Notes: generated by a model from the letters alone, not told the origin. DNA of 17,240 bases from JANMDR01 sp031376425 (GCA_031376425.1 JANMDR010000231.1:1-17240); one strand, 5' to 3'. Shown: positions 7,739 through 15,589, counted from the first letter of the stretch. Numbers and translations are program-made.

Positions 7739-7767
7739 AGTGTACAAAAAGCCGTGCCGCTTTTCAA
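7739..7767 (-). promoter_or_regulatory. Sigma-70 promoter of dksA
   Basis: On the minus strand TTGAAA (7767..7762, 5 of 6 to consensus) is separated by exactly 17 nt from TACACT (7744..7739, 4 of 6). A GC-rich discriminator TGCGGCGC follows directly. Initiation would fall near 7731, giving a leader of about 190 nt. GC-rich discriminators are characteristic of promoters inhibited by ppGpp and DksA, so autoregulation is an attractive inference. Confidence 0.6.
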
Positions 7768-7910
7768 CAACAATATTTTTCGCTGATTAGGACATTTGTC
7801 ACAATTACCTGTTCGCACCAAAACAATGCGCATCCAACAATTGTTAAGCTCGCTTAAAACTGACTAAAGTTTCCTTTACTTTCAAACACTTAGCGTTTAT
7901 ACGTAAATAC

Positions 7911-7941
7911 GCCCGCGCCGAAAAGTACAACCGACGCGGGC
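7911..7941 (-). terminator. Probable terminator of the terC transcript
   Basis: GCCCGCG (7911-7917) pairs with CGCGGGC (7935-7941). One C/A mismatch and two more pairs extend the stem inward over a loop of about 11 nt. It lies 39 bases beyond the terC stop. The following minus-strand sequence (GTATTTACG) has only a short U run, so termination may be imperfect. Confidence 0.5.
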
Positions 7942-7979
7942 GAATTACTAACTTTGGTGCGCGAATTACTGCAGAAAAA

Positions 7980-8935
7980 CTATTGTGCAGTTTTCGGTTT
8001 TATGAGCAAACTAGCAACAATCGCACTAATTAAAATACTTGCAACCACACCGAGCGATACCAAAACCGGAATTTTAAACCACTCCACGATCAGCATTTTT
8101 ACACCTACAAACATTAAAATGAATGCTAAACCATAGCTTAAAAGATGGAAGCGGTCAGCTAAATCCGCTAATAAAAAGTACAGCGCGCGCAGACCCAAAA
8201 TAGCAAAAATGTTGGATGTCATCACAATAAATGGGTCTTTGGTAATGGCGAATACTGCCGGGATGGAATCAACCGCAAACACTACATCGGTAATGCCAAT
8301 CATCACAATCACCACAAACATAGGTGTAAACCAGCGCATGCCGTCTTTCATAATAGCGAAACGATCGCTGTGGAAATCAGTGGTGATGTTTAAGTGCCCA
8401 CGCATCCATTTAAGTAAAGGGTTTTTATTAAGATCAGGTTTGCTATCAGCAAATATAATCATTTTGATGCCTGTGCCGAGCAAAAACGCGCCAAAAAGAT
8501 ACAAAATCCAGTGGAATTTCTCGATCAGTATCGCGCCAATCAAAATCATAATCACCCGCAGCACCACTGCGCCAATCACGCCGTATATCAGCGCCCGGCG
8601 TTGGTATTCAGCCGGAACGGCGAAGAAGGTAAAGATCATTAAGAACACGAAAATATTATCAACGGATAATGATTTTTCGATCAGATAGCCGGTTAAAAAT
8701 TCAGTGGTTTTAAGGTTCGCAAATTCACGACTAAAACTACCATCCAAATACACCCACAATGCACCCGCAAATAGAAACGACAGGCTAAACCAGATGAGCG
8801 ACCAAATTGCCGCTTCCTTAACCGTACTTTTTGCCCCTGTTTTTTATTGAGCGCAAAAATATCAATAGCAACAGCCAATAGCACAAACAGGCCAAAGCCT
8901 ACCCACATCCACGTATTACCGATTGTTTCAAACAT
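7980..8935 (-). CDS. TerC/Alx-family membrane protein, interrupted by a one-base frameshift
   Basis: Two frames together encode one TerC-family integral membrane protein of about 318 residues; Alx-type members export or handle Mn2+. The first part (8935 to about 8830) reads MFETIGNTWMWVGFGLFVLLAVAIDIFALNKKQG in short: a membrane helix with the acidic AIDIFALN motif. After the A5 run at 8832..8828 that frame turns into basic nonsense. The -1 related frame continues properly as VKEAAIWSLIWF, then SVDNIFVFLMIF, ADSKPDLNKNPLLKWMR, TDVVFAVDSIPAVFA and several more helices to TAG at 7982..7980. Restoring one A in the run would give an uninterrupted protein. The downstream frame has no ATG of its own near the break (only an internal TTG at 8759). 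The start has AGGAGG at 8945..8940. It is preceded by a manganese riboswitch. A sequencing or assembly error at the homopolymer is as likely as a true mutation. Confidence 0.88.
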
Positions 8936-8981
8936 AGTGCCTCCTAATACAAACGCTTCAAAAACGTAAAGCGAAAATTAA

Positions 8982-9016
8982 AAAACCCTGTCCGCAAGAA
9001 GGCATGACAGGGTTTT
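8982..9016 (-). terminator. Riboswitch-controlled intrinsic terminator before terC
   Basis: On the minus strand AAAACCCTGTC (9016..9006) pairs over 11 bp with GACAGGGTTTT (8992..8982) around a 13-nt loop, and six U follow. It lies between the Mn2+ aptamer and the terC ribosome binding site, so it should stop transcription before the gene unless an upstream alternative helix takes its 5' arm. Confidence 0.85.
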
Positions 9017-9028
9017 GAACAATCTCAA

Positions 9029-9202
9029 ACCTTTGCCAAACGCAAATATCTCGCGGGCAAAGGTCTCGCTCGCAGTGTTGCACTGATGAGTGCAATACTG
9101 CCTGTAGCGCCGGGCACGTAAATAACAAAACTACGCACCGTATTGACGACATCTACAGACGGGGCAAATATTATTCTGCCCTTGAAGCTACTCCCCTTTG
9201 AA
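9029..9202 (-). promoter_or_regulatory. yybP-ykoY manganese riboswitch controlling terC
   Basis: The minus strand carries the hallmarks of the yybP-ykoY Mn2+ aptamer. AAAGGGGAGTAGC (about 9199..9187) forms the first conserved loop, GTCGTCAATACG (about 9150..9139) is the second conserved part, and GAGCGAGACCTTTGCC (9071..9056) closes the structure. P1 is CAAAGG (9200..9195) with CCTTTG (9063..9058). A switching helix is visible: ACCTTTGCC (9064..9056) can instead pair with GGCAAAGGT (9037..9029) over 9 bp, which breaks P1. The class typically precedes TerC/Alx and MntP genes in proteobacteria, as it does here. With metal bound, terminator formation should be prevented and terC expressed. Confidence 0.9.
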
Positions 9203-9229
9203 GGGAACAAAAATGATTGATGTGTGAAC

Positions 9230-9241
9230 TGCTGTACAGCA
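9230..9241. promoter_or_regulatory. 12-bp perfect palindrome upstream of the Mn riboswitch
   Basis: TGCTGTACAGCA is a perfect palindrome lying about 28 bases before the aptamer, in the expected promoter zone of the terC transcript. It could be a dimeric-repressor operator. It does not match a consensus I can name with confidence, and I could not find a convincing -35/-10 pair next to it. Confidence 0.3.
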
Positions 9242-9300
9242 TCACAACATGCTCGTGACCTCAATCAAAATCACCATAAGATATTACCAGAATTTAGCTG

Positions 9301-10716
9301 CTAATTTAAGTACTTTTTTAACCTACGCAGCGTTTCCACCAAGCCTAAAACCTGCATCACCGAATCAACAGCTGGTGATTGTTCGCGACCAGTGAGTAAC
9401 ACACGCAACGGCATCATCAACATTGGTAGCTTTAATCCTGCCAAACCAGCCTGTTCACGCATTACCCCGCTTAGGGCAACTTTATTGAAAGGTGTAGCAG
9501 CTAAAACCGTAACTAAGGCCTGCAGTGCGGGCTTCACTTCAGCGGTTAAATGGAGGGCGAGAAGCGCTTCCGATGGGGTTGGATCTTCATAAAAATAGGC
9601 TGCTACATCGGCCATTTCCGCTAGGGTTTGGCAACGATCCCGCAGCACATTTGCAACAATGCCAGGTGAGGGGCCATTGCCCACAATTAATCCGCGCTTA
9701 ATCAAAAACGGCATCAGCATATCGCCTAACTCTTCGATGCCAGCACGTTTGATGTGCTCCTGATTTAGCCAAAGTAGCTTTTCTGGATCAAACCGTGACG
9801 CCGATGTACCGATATCTTTGATGTCAAACCAGTTAATCAACTGTTGCCGCGTAAAAATCTCATCGTTGCCGTGGCTCCAGCCCATGCGCGCAAGCATATT
9901 AATCATTGCATCTGGCAAAAAACCTTCTTGCTCGTATTCCATCACGCTCTTAGCGCCATGACGTTTGGAAAGTTTGGCACCATCTGGGCCTAGCACCGTG
10001 GGCGTGTGTGCGAAAACGGGCGGGGTCTTGCCAAAAGCCAAATACATATTGATTTGGCGCGGCGTGTTATTTACATGGTCATCGCCACGAATAACATGGG
10101 TAATCGCCATTTCAATATCGTCCACCACCACACAAAAATTATAGGTGGGTGTACCGTCAGGACGGGCGATGACTAAATCATCAAGCTCGCTATTTTGTAC
10201 TTCGATACGGCCTTTAATCTGGTCGTCCCAAACCACAACACCACTCGCCGGATTTTTAAATCGAATGACGGGTTCAACACCCTCTGGTATCGGCGGCAGT
10301 ACTTTGCCCGGCTCTGGCCGCCAGCGGCCATCATAACGGGGTTTTTCATTGGCTTTGGTTTGCGCCTCACGCATAGCATCCAGCTCCGCCATGCTGGTAT
10401 AGCAGCGATATGCATGGCCTTTAGCCAGCAAATCGAGCAATGCGCCTTTATATTCGCGCATACGCTGCATTTGGTAAAAGGGGCCTTCATCATAATTTAG
10501 ACCCAACCAGCGCATGGCATCAAGCACCACGCGCACCGCTTCCGGCGTGGAACGTTCTTGGTCGGTATCTTCAATACGCAATACAAACACACCCTCATGA
10601 TGGCGTGCAAATGCCCATGCAAAAAGTGCAGTGCGAATATTGCCCAAATGCGTATAACCGGTGGGGCTGGGCGCATAGCGGGTACGGATTTTTACAGGAG
10701 TGTTTTGGAGTGTCAT
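9301..10716 (-). CDS. gltX: Glutamyl-tRNA synthetase
   Basis: This 471-residue class I aminoacyl-tRNA synthetase charges tRNA-Glu with glutamate in the cytoplasm. The HIGH-type motif is in APSPTGYTHLGN (15-26), followed by LRIEDTDQERS (46-56). The KMSKS-type motif is KLSKRHG (248-254). Other family landmarks are the RPDGTPTYNFCVVVDD block (185-200) and HVIRGDDHVNNTPRQ. Length is normal for the discriminating bacterial enzyme (about 470). The gene begins 18 nt after the RluF-like gene stop, so the two are probably co-transcribed; only a weak purine stretch (CAGAAA) precedes the ATG. No terminator is apparent between its stop and the terC riboswitch, so some read-through into that leader is possible. 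Confidence 0.98.
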   Translation of the reverse strand: MTLQNTPVKIRTRYAPSPTGYTHLGNIRTALFAWAFARHHEGVFVLRIEDTDQERSTPEAVRVVLDAMRWLGLNYDEGPFYQMQRMREYKGALLDLLAKGHAYRCYTSMAELDAMREAQTKANEKPRYDGRWRPEPGKVLPPIPEGVEPVIRFKNPASGVVVWDDQIKGRIEVQNSELDDLVIARPDGTPTYNFCVVVDDIEMAITHVIRGDDHVNNTPRQINMYLAFGKTPPVFAHTPTVLGPDGAKLSKRHGAKSVMEYEQEGFLPDAMINMLARMGWSHGNDEIFTRQQLINWFDIKDIGTSASRFDPEKLLWLNQEHIKRAGIEELGDMLMPFLIKRGLIVGNGPSPGIVANVLRDRCQTLAEMADVAAYFYEDPTPSEALLALHLTAEVKPALQALVTVLAATPFNKVALSGVMREQAGLAGLKLPMLMMPLRVLLTGREQSPAVDSVMQVLGLVETLRRLKKYLN

Positions 10717-10734
10717 TTTCTGATTATTTAATAT

Positions 10735-11472
10735 TTAAAACTGTTCATCATCACGCATATAGCGCCATTGTCCCACAGGCAAATCACCTAAGGTAACGCG
10801 CCCGATGCGGATTCGCTTGAGCCCGACAACGCGGAGACCAACCAGCTCGCACATCCGTCTAATTTGGCGCTTTCTACCTTCGCGCAGGGTGAAATTAAGC
10901 TGATCTTTGTTTTGCCATACAACAATCGCGGGTTTTAGCACCTTGCCATCCAGCGATAAGCCATGGTTTAAACGCTTTAAGTCATCATCCGATAGCGTGC
11001 CCTCGACGCGCACTAAATATTCCTTATCTACATCTGAATCTTCACCAATGAGCTGTTTGGCTATCCGCCCATCTTGGGTAAAAACCAGCAACCCGATCGA
11101 ATCGATATCGAGCCTGCCAGCAGGTGCCAAACCGGGCAAATGCTCGCGCCTAAATTCTTCCATTTTCACCCCAGCAGGCTCGTACAGCCGCTCAGGCGTA
11201 ATCAGGGTTACAGCAGGTGTGTAGCCCGGTTCTGGCTGGCTTGATACATAGCCAATTGGTTTATTGAGCAGTACGGTAATCCGCCCGCCCTGCATGGCCT
11301 GCGCTTGGCGATCAAGCTTTATAAGCGCCTGTGGATCTACCCGTGTACCCAACTCACTCACCCGTGCGCCGTTCACAAACACCCAACCACGCGCAATGTA
11401 ACTATCGGCTTCGCGGCGCGAGCAGATACCACGTTCAGACATGAGTTTCGACAAGCGTATTGGATCAGCCAC
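10735..11472 (-). CDS. rluF: RluF-like 23S rRNA pseudouridine synthase
   Basis: This 245-residue RsuA/RluB/E/F-family enzyme isomerises uridine to pseudouridine in rRNA. An N-terminal S4 RNA-binding domain (IRLSKLMSERGICSRREADSY, in two parts around residues 5-25) is followed by the catalytic core with Asp122 in GRLDIDSIGLL, KEYLVRVEG (150-158) and REGRKRQIRRMC (197-208). The end, LGDLPVGQWRYMRDDE, resembles the C-terminus of E. coli RluF (modifies U2604 of 23S rRNA) more than RluB or RsuA, so the sub-assignment rests on that and is moderate. It starts with GTG, preceded by GGAAA at a suitable distance; no in-frame ATG gives a better start. It heads a likely operon with gltX. Confidence 0.88.
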   Translation of the reverse strand: MADPIRLSKLMSERGICSRREADSYIARGWVFVNGARVSELGTRVDPQALIKLDRQAQAMQGGRITVLLNKPIGYVSSQPEPGYTPAVTLITPERLYEPAGVKMEEFRREHLPGLAPAGRLDIDSIGLLVFTQDGRIAKQLIGEDSDVDKEYLVRVEGTLSDDDLKRLNHGLSLDGKVLKPAIVVWQNKDQLNFTLREGRKRQIRRMCELVGLRVVGLKRIRIGRVTLGDLPVGQWRYMRDDEQF

Positions 11473-11536
11473 AATAAATTTTCCGCGTAAAAAAGTTAGC
11501 TTTGGATAGTTCGGACAGTTAGCAGACAGCCCCTAG

Positions 11537-11542
11537 ATTATA
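11537..11542 (-). promoter_or_regulatory. Consensus -10 box, likely promoter of rluF-gltX
   Basis: A perfect TATAAT on the minus strand (11542..11537) lies about 65 bases before the rluF-like GTG start. The region 15-18 bp further upstream (GCCTTTAGAG) offers only a poor -35 match, so an activator or a weak promoter is possible. Confidence 0.4.
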
Positions 11543-11683
11543 ACCGACGACAACTGCTCTAAAGGCTTACTGAACAAGCGGTCAGCAATTATGTGTGGCC
11601 ACCGTATGGCTCTATATAACCAAATTGCATATTAAACAGTAAAAAAAGTATTTTTGATTTTAAAGGCGTGCTGTTAGCATCGT

Positions 11684-11706
11684 TGAAGTTACCAATTCCA
11701 ACTTCA
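11684..11706 (+). promoter_or_regulatory. Inverted repeat just before the sbp start codon
   Basis: TGAAGTT (11684-11690) and AACTTCA (11700-11706) form 7-bp arms around 9 nt, ending 11 bases before the ATG of sbp. CTTCA-GT-TGAAG overlaps the right arm as a second short palindrome. It occupies the ribosome-binding zone, where no clear SD is seen. It may be an operator or an RNA hairpin affecting translation; its function is unproven. No confident sigma-70 promoter was identified upstream. Confidence 0.35.
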
Positions 11707-11717
11707 GTTGAAGCTAT

Positions 11718-12788
11718 ATGGACATAGAAATTCCACCGCTACCCAAGCCCAATACTCGCGCTTCAATCGCCCTCAAAGGCTTAATTGGCGCGTGCTTTGC
11801 CGCATTGCTGGTGATATTCGTGGTGCCCGCGTTTTCGTCCGTTAATCCCAATAATGTAACTATACTCAATGTTTCTTATGATCCTACGCGCGAGCTTTAT
11901 CAAGAAATAAACAGCGCTTTTGCTAAAGACTGGCAAGCACGTACGCAGCAGATCGTCACCGTGCGGCAGTCACACGGCGGTTCTGGCAAACAGGCGCGGT
12001 CAATTATTGATGGCCTGCAGGCTGATGTTGCCACTCTAGCGCTAGGTTATGACATTGACATGCTGCACAGCAGCGGTGATTTAATTCCAGCCAACGCCCT
12101 GCAACGGCTACCCCAAAACAGCGCGCCCTACACCTCCACTATCGTGTTCTTGGTGCGTAAAGGGAACCCAAAAAATATCCGTAACTGGCAAGATTTAGTG
12201 CGTCCCAACGTGGCTGTAATTACCGCGAACCCTAAAACTTCAGGTGGTGCTAGATGGGCGTATTTAGCCGCTTGGGGAGCAGCGTACTTAAGTGGTGGTA
12301 CTACTGTTGCCCGTGATTTTGTGACCAAGCTATACCAAAACGTACCCGTGTTAGATTCTGGCGCACGCGGTGCCACTACAACATTTGCGCAGCGCGGTGT
12401 AGGTGATGCGTTGCTAACGTGGGAAAACGAAGCATTTTTAGCCGTTCGAGAATTCGGCACGGATAAGTTTGAAATCATCACGCCCCCTACTTCCATTTTG
12501 GCGGAACCGCCGGTGACGGTGGTGGATAAAGTAGTGGATAAGCACGGTACGCGCAAAGTGGCGGAAGCGTATTTGCAGTTTTTGTATACACCAGAAGGCC
12601 AAGAAATCATTGCTCGCAATAATTATCGCCCCGTCGACAAAACGGTTGCAATTAAATTTAGCGCAAAATTTCCCGCCCTAACCTTATTTACCTTGGCGGA
12701 CGTCAGTGGCACATGGGGCGAAACCCAGAAAACCCACTTTAGCGACGGTGGTATTTTTGATCAAATTTACGCTATTAAATTTCGATAG
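11718..12788 (+). CDS. sbp: Sulfate ABC transporter periplasmic substrate-binding protein
   Basis: This 356-residue protein binds sulfate (or thiosulfate) outside the inner membrane and delivers it to CysTW. Diagnostic blocks are NVSYDPTREL (51-60), the sulfate-binding QSHGGSGKQA (84-93), NSAPYTSTIVFLVRKGNP (134-151), NPKTSGGARW (171-180) and VLDSGARG. They follow Sbp of E. coli more closely than CysP. The N-terminus has 17 polar residues (MDIEIPPLPKPNTRAS...) before a hydrophobic segment at about 19-40, so the export signal is longer at its front than usual and could act as a membrane anchor. The stop TAG is followed at once by the ATG of cysT. No strong SD precedes the start; an inverted repeat sits there instead. 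Confidence 0.96.
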   Translation: MDIEIPPLPKPNTRASIALKGLIGACFAALLVIFVVPAFSSVNPNNVTILNVSYDPTRELYQEINSAFAKDWQARTQQIVTVRQSHGGSGKQARSIIDGLQADVATLALGYDIDMLHSSGDLIPANALQRLPQNSAPYTSTIVFLVRKGNPKNIRNWQDLVRPNVAVITANPKTSGGARWAYLAAWGAAYLSGGTTVARDFVTKLYQNVPVLDSGARGATTTFAQRGVGDALLTWENEAFLAVREFGTDKFEIITPPTSILAEPPVTVVDKVVDKHGTRKVAEAYLQFLYTPEGQEIIARNNYRPVDKTVAIKFSAKFPALTLFTLADVSGTWGETQKTHFSDGGIFDQIYAIKFR

Positions 12789-13646
12789 ATGAGCACAGTT
12801 ACAGGTCATTTCAGCCGCCGTCCGCATACGGTATTGCCGGGATTCAAACTGGCAATGGGCGTGACCTTGCTCTACTTAAGCCTTGTGGTGTTGCTACCGT
12901 TATCAACCGTTTTTTTTAAAACCTTGAGCATGAGTTGGGAAAGTTTTTGGCACACTATTTCCGCGCCACGGGCAGTGGCATCCTACAAATTAAGCTTTAG
13001 CATTTCATTGATTGCCGCGCTCATCAACGCCATTTTCGGCACTTTGGTTGCTTGGGTTTTAGTGCGCTATAACTTCCCCGGTAAGCGCGTGGTAGATGCC
13101 TTGGTGGATTTGCCTTTTGCTTTGCCCACTGCTGTGGCTGGTATTGCCCTCACCGCGCTCTATGCCCCAAACGGCTTATTGGGCGAGCCGCTTCAGGCAT
13201 TGGGCATTAACGTCGCGTTTACACCGCTAGGCATTTTAGTGGCCTTAACTTTCATTGGCCTACCGTTCGTAGTGCGCACCGTGCAACCGGTGTTAGAAGA
13301 CATGGAAAAAGAGTTTGAAGAAGCCGCGCAATCACTTGGTGCCTCGCCTTTTCAAACCTTTTGGTTGGTGATTTTGCCCGCTATCTTTCCATCCGCCTGC
13401 ACCGGATTTACCTTGGCGTTTGCGCGGGCAGTGGGCGAATATGGCTCAGTCATTTTTATTGCTGGCAATATGCCGATGGTGTCAGAAATTACGCCCCTCA
13501 TTATCATGACCAAGCTGGAGCAATTTGATTATGCCGGTGCTACCGCCATTGCTGTAGTGATGCTAGTTACGTCGTTTTCGTTGTTGCTCGTCATCAATAC
13601 CTTGCAATGGTGGGCACGCAAGCAGCGCGGTGAGGAGCGGCTTTAG
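12789..13646 (+). CDS. cysT: Sulfate ABC transporter permease CysT (CysU)
   Basis: This 285-residue inner-membrane permease is one half of the sulfate channel. It has a hydrophobic segment near residues 20-45 (LAMGVTLLYLSLVVLLPLS) and several further helices. The DLPFALPTAVAGIALTALY block is characteristic of CysT/ModB permeases. The cytoplasmic EAA loop EEAAQSLGASPFQTFWLVILP (two overlapping parts near residues 177-198) docks on the ATPase. The ATG directly abuts the stop of sbp (TAGATG) without its own SD, indicating coupled translation. Its TAG overlaps the first base of the cysW GTG. Confidence 0.96.
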   Translation: MSTVTGHFSRRPHTVLPGFKLAMGVTLLYLSLVVLLPLSTVFFKTLSMSWESFWHTISAPRAVASYKLSFSISLIAALINAIFGTLVAWVLVRYNFPGKRVVDALVDLPFALPTAVAGIALTALYAPNGLLGEPLQALGINVAFTPLGILVALTFIGLPFVVRTVQPVLEDMEKEFEEAAQSLGASPFQTFWLVILPAIFPSACTGFTLAFARAVGEYGSVIFIAGNMPMVSEITPLIIMTKLEQFDYAGATAIAVVMLVTSFSLLLVINTLQWWARKQRGEERL

Positions 13647-14509
13647 TGAATACCGTGAACACGATTACCCTGCCAAGAACAGTAAGTAGGCCGCACGAAA
13701 ATACTCGGTGGATTCCCGTGGTATTAACAACCATCGCCCTACTTTTTCTAACACTATTTCTATTTCTACCGCTCGCCTGCGTATTTGCTGAGGGGCTAAA
13801 GAAAGGCGTATTTACTTACTTTGCAGCCATTGTCGAGGCTGATGCATGGGCGGCAGTGAAGCTCACCTTACTCGTCGCCTTTATTTCCGTGCCGTTTAAT
13901 TTGGTATTCGGTGTGGCCGCTGCATGGGCGATTGCTAAGTTTAATTTCCGTGGCAAAAGTCTGCTCATTACTTTTATTGATTTACCGTTTTCAGTTTCAC
14001 CCGTCATTGCCGGTCTGATTTATGTATTGCTGTTCGGCTTAAATGGCTGGTTTGGGCCGTGGTTAGCCGCGCATGATGTGCAAATTATTTTTGCGGTGCC
14101 AGGCTTGGTGTTGGCAAGCGTTTTTGTCACCTTTCCCTTCGTGGCGCGTGAGCTAATCCCGCTCATGCAGGCGCAGGGGCGCGAAGAAGAAGAAGCCGCT
14201 GCTGTACTCGGTGCCAATGGCTGGCAAACGCTGTGGCTAGTGACATTGCCCAACGTAAAGTGGGGGCTGCTATACGGCGTGATCCTCTGTAATGCCCGCG
14301 CCATGGGCGAATTCGGGGCGGTATCGGTGGTATCGGGACATATTCGCGGGGTAACTAACACCCTACCCCTGCATGTAGAAATTTTATATAACGAATATAA
14401 CTTTGTCGCCGCCTTTGCTTGTGCATCCCTTTTGGCGCTACTAGCATTGGTCACACTTGCCATAAAATCTTTCGTAGAACATCGTCACCTGAGAAAGCAC
14501 AAACGATGA
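13646..14509 (+). CDS. cysW: Sulfate ABC transporter permease CysW
   Basis: This 287-residue permease is the partner of CysT. Hydrophobic helices begin at about residue 26 (VVLTTIALLFLTLFLFLPLA), and the block IDLPFSVSPVIAGLIYVLLFG matches CysW. The EAA loop reads EEEEAAAVLGANGWQTLWLV (about 184-203), followed by ARAMGEFGAVSVVSGHIRG. The start is GTG sharing one base with the cysT stop, supported by AGGAG at 13633-13637 with 8 nt spacing. No ATG nearby is in frame with equal support. Its TGA overlaps the cysA ATG (ATGA). Confidence 0.96.
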   Translation: MNTVNTITLPRTVSRPHENTRWIPVVLTTIALLFLTLFLFLPLACVFAEGLKKGVFTYFAAIVEADAWAAVKLTLLVAFISVPFNLVFGVAAAWAIAKFNFRGKSLLITFIDLPFSVSPVIAGLIYVLLFGLNGWFGPWLAAHDVQIIFAVPGLVLASVFVTFPFVARELIPLMQAQGREEEEAAAVLGANGWQTLWLVTLPNVKWGLLYGVILCNARAMGEFGAVSVVSGHIRGVTNTLPLHVEILYNEYNFVAAFACASLLALLALVTLAIKSFVEHRHLRKHKR

Positions 14510-15507
14510 GTATCCAAGTTAAAAATGTAAGCAAAAATTTTGGCTCATTTAGTGCATTAGACAATGTGAGCTTAGATATTGAACCGGGTGAATTAGTCGC
14601 GCTTTTAGGGCCATCTGGCTCTGGCAAAACCACGCTGCTACGCGTGATTGCCGGACTGGAACGCCCGGATAGCGGCGAAACTTTTTTTAATGGCATCAAC
14701 ACCACGGCAACGCCAGTACAGGAGCGCGAAGTTGGATTTGTATTTCAACATTACGCCCTATTTCGACACATGACGATTTTTGAAAACATTGCCTTTGGCC
14801 TACGGGTGAAGCCACGTGCCACCCGCCCGCAGGATGCCGAAATCACCGAGCGGGTGATGAAGTTATTGAAACTGGTGCAGCTTGATTGGCTGCATGATCG
14901 CTACCCCAGCCAATTGTCTGGCGGGCAACGCCAGCGTATTGCACTTGCCCGTGCACTGGCTATTGAACCAAAAGTGTTGCTGCTAGATGAGCCCTTTGGG
15001 GCTTTAGATGCAAAAGTGCGTAAGGAACTGCGGCGTTGGCTGCGTAATCTGCACGATGAAATTCAACTTACCAGCGTTTTCGTCACCCATGACCAAGAGG
15101 AAGCACTGGAAGTGGCAGATCGCGTTGTGGTATTCAACCATGGCAAGATTGAGCAAATAGGCGCACCGTCAGACATTTACGATCATCCCGCTACGCCTTT
15201 TGTGAACCAATTTATCGGCCACGTAAACACCTTTAAACACGGCCACAACAACGATGAAATAGCCTTCGTGCGCCCGCATGATATCGACGTGGTAAACCAA
15301 GCGGGCGACAACACCATCGCCGCCACGATCGAACACACCATCAAAATTGGCGCAATGGTGAGGTTAGAATTGTCACGTAAAGATAACGGCGATTATGTCG
15401 AAGTTGAGCTGCGCCGTGAAACCTTTGATAAGCTAAATCTGAACAATGGCAACGTTGTGCACTTACAAGCGCGGCGAACGAAGGTGTTTGACAAGCAGGC
15501 GGCGTAG
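14506..15507 (+). CDS. cysA: Sulfate/thiosulfate import ATP-binding protein CysA
   Basis: This 333-residue ATPase powers the CysTW permease. Motifs are Walker A GPSGSGKT (35-42), Q-loop Gln81, signature LSGGQRQR (137-144), Walker B LLLDEPFGALD (158-168) and switch His195. The C-terminal part FVRPHDIDV and following residues (about 254 onward) match the TOBE-like regulatory domain of CysA. I chose ATG 14506 (MSIQVKNVSK), which overlaps the cysW stop by 4 nt, since the Walker-domain fold begins right after it. An in-frame start at 14419 would add 29 residues that only shadow cysW. A strong terminator follows 56 nt after the stop, so this is the last gene of the operon. Confidence 0.97.
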   Translation: MSIQVKNVSKNFGSFSALDNVSLDIEPGELVALLGPSGSGKTTLLRVIAGLERPDSGETFFNGINTTATPVQEREVGFVFQHYALFRHMTIFENIAFGLRVKPRATRPQDAEITERVMKLLKLVQLDWLHDRYPSQLSGGQRQRIALARALAIEPKVLLLDEPFGALDAKVRKELRRWLRNLHDEIQLTSVFVTHDQEEALEVADRVVVFNHGKIEQIGAPSDIYDHPATPFVNQFIGHVNTFKHGHNNDEIAFVRPHDIDVVNQAGDNTIAATIEHTIKIGAMVRLELSRKDNGDYVEVELRRETFDKLNLNNGNVVHLQARRTKVFDKQAA

Positions 15508-15563
15508 GTTTGCGGCGCTTTTAGATGGTTTAGAGCCGCACATGGTTTGATTATAAATAGCTG

Positions 15564-15589
15564 AAAACGCCCTAATTTAGGGCGTTTTT
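15564..15589 (+). terminator. Rho-independent terminator of the sbp-cysTWA operon
   Basis: AAAACGCCC (15564-15572) pairs with GGGCGTTTT (15580-15588) over a 7-nt loop, TAATTTA, whose flanks can pair further. The stem runs into T residues to 15589. It is nearly symmetric, but there is no minus-strand gene to its right within the window. Confidence 0.88.

Larger units (their letters stand above)
7544..7979. other. Non-coding stretch between dksA and the terC gene
   Basis: This 436-base stretch holds no convincing gene. It contains the roughly 190-nt dksA leader and its promoter on the minus strand (7739-7767), and a GC-rich hairpin at 7911-7941 that probably ends the terC transcript. I found no tRNA or further recognisable element in it. 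Confidence 0.6.

Noticed and set aside
7739..7767. AAAAGC...GCTTTT hairpin (7747-7764) as a terminator
   Set aside because: The stem is only 6 bp; the same bases form a good sigma-70 promoter spacer for dksA.
8958..9264. Two overlapping minus-strand open frames (8958-9152 and 9025-9264)
   Set aside because: They lie inside the riboswitch and its terminator, have no family signal and no ribosome binding site, and the RNA structure explains the sequence.
14419..14505. In-frame N-terminal extension of CysA
   Set aside because: The added residues are out-of-frame cysW coding sequence; CysA homologues begin at MSIQ-type starts, and ATG 14506 gives a classical ATGA overlap.
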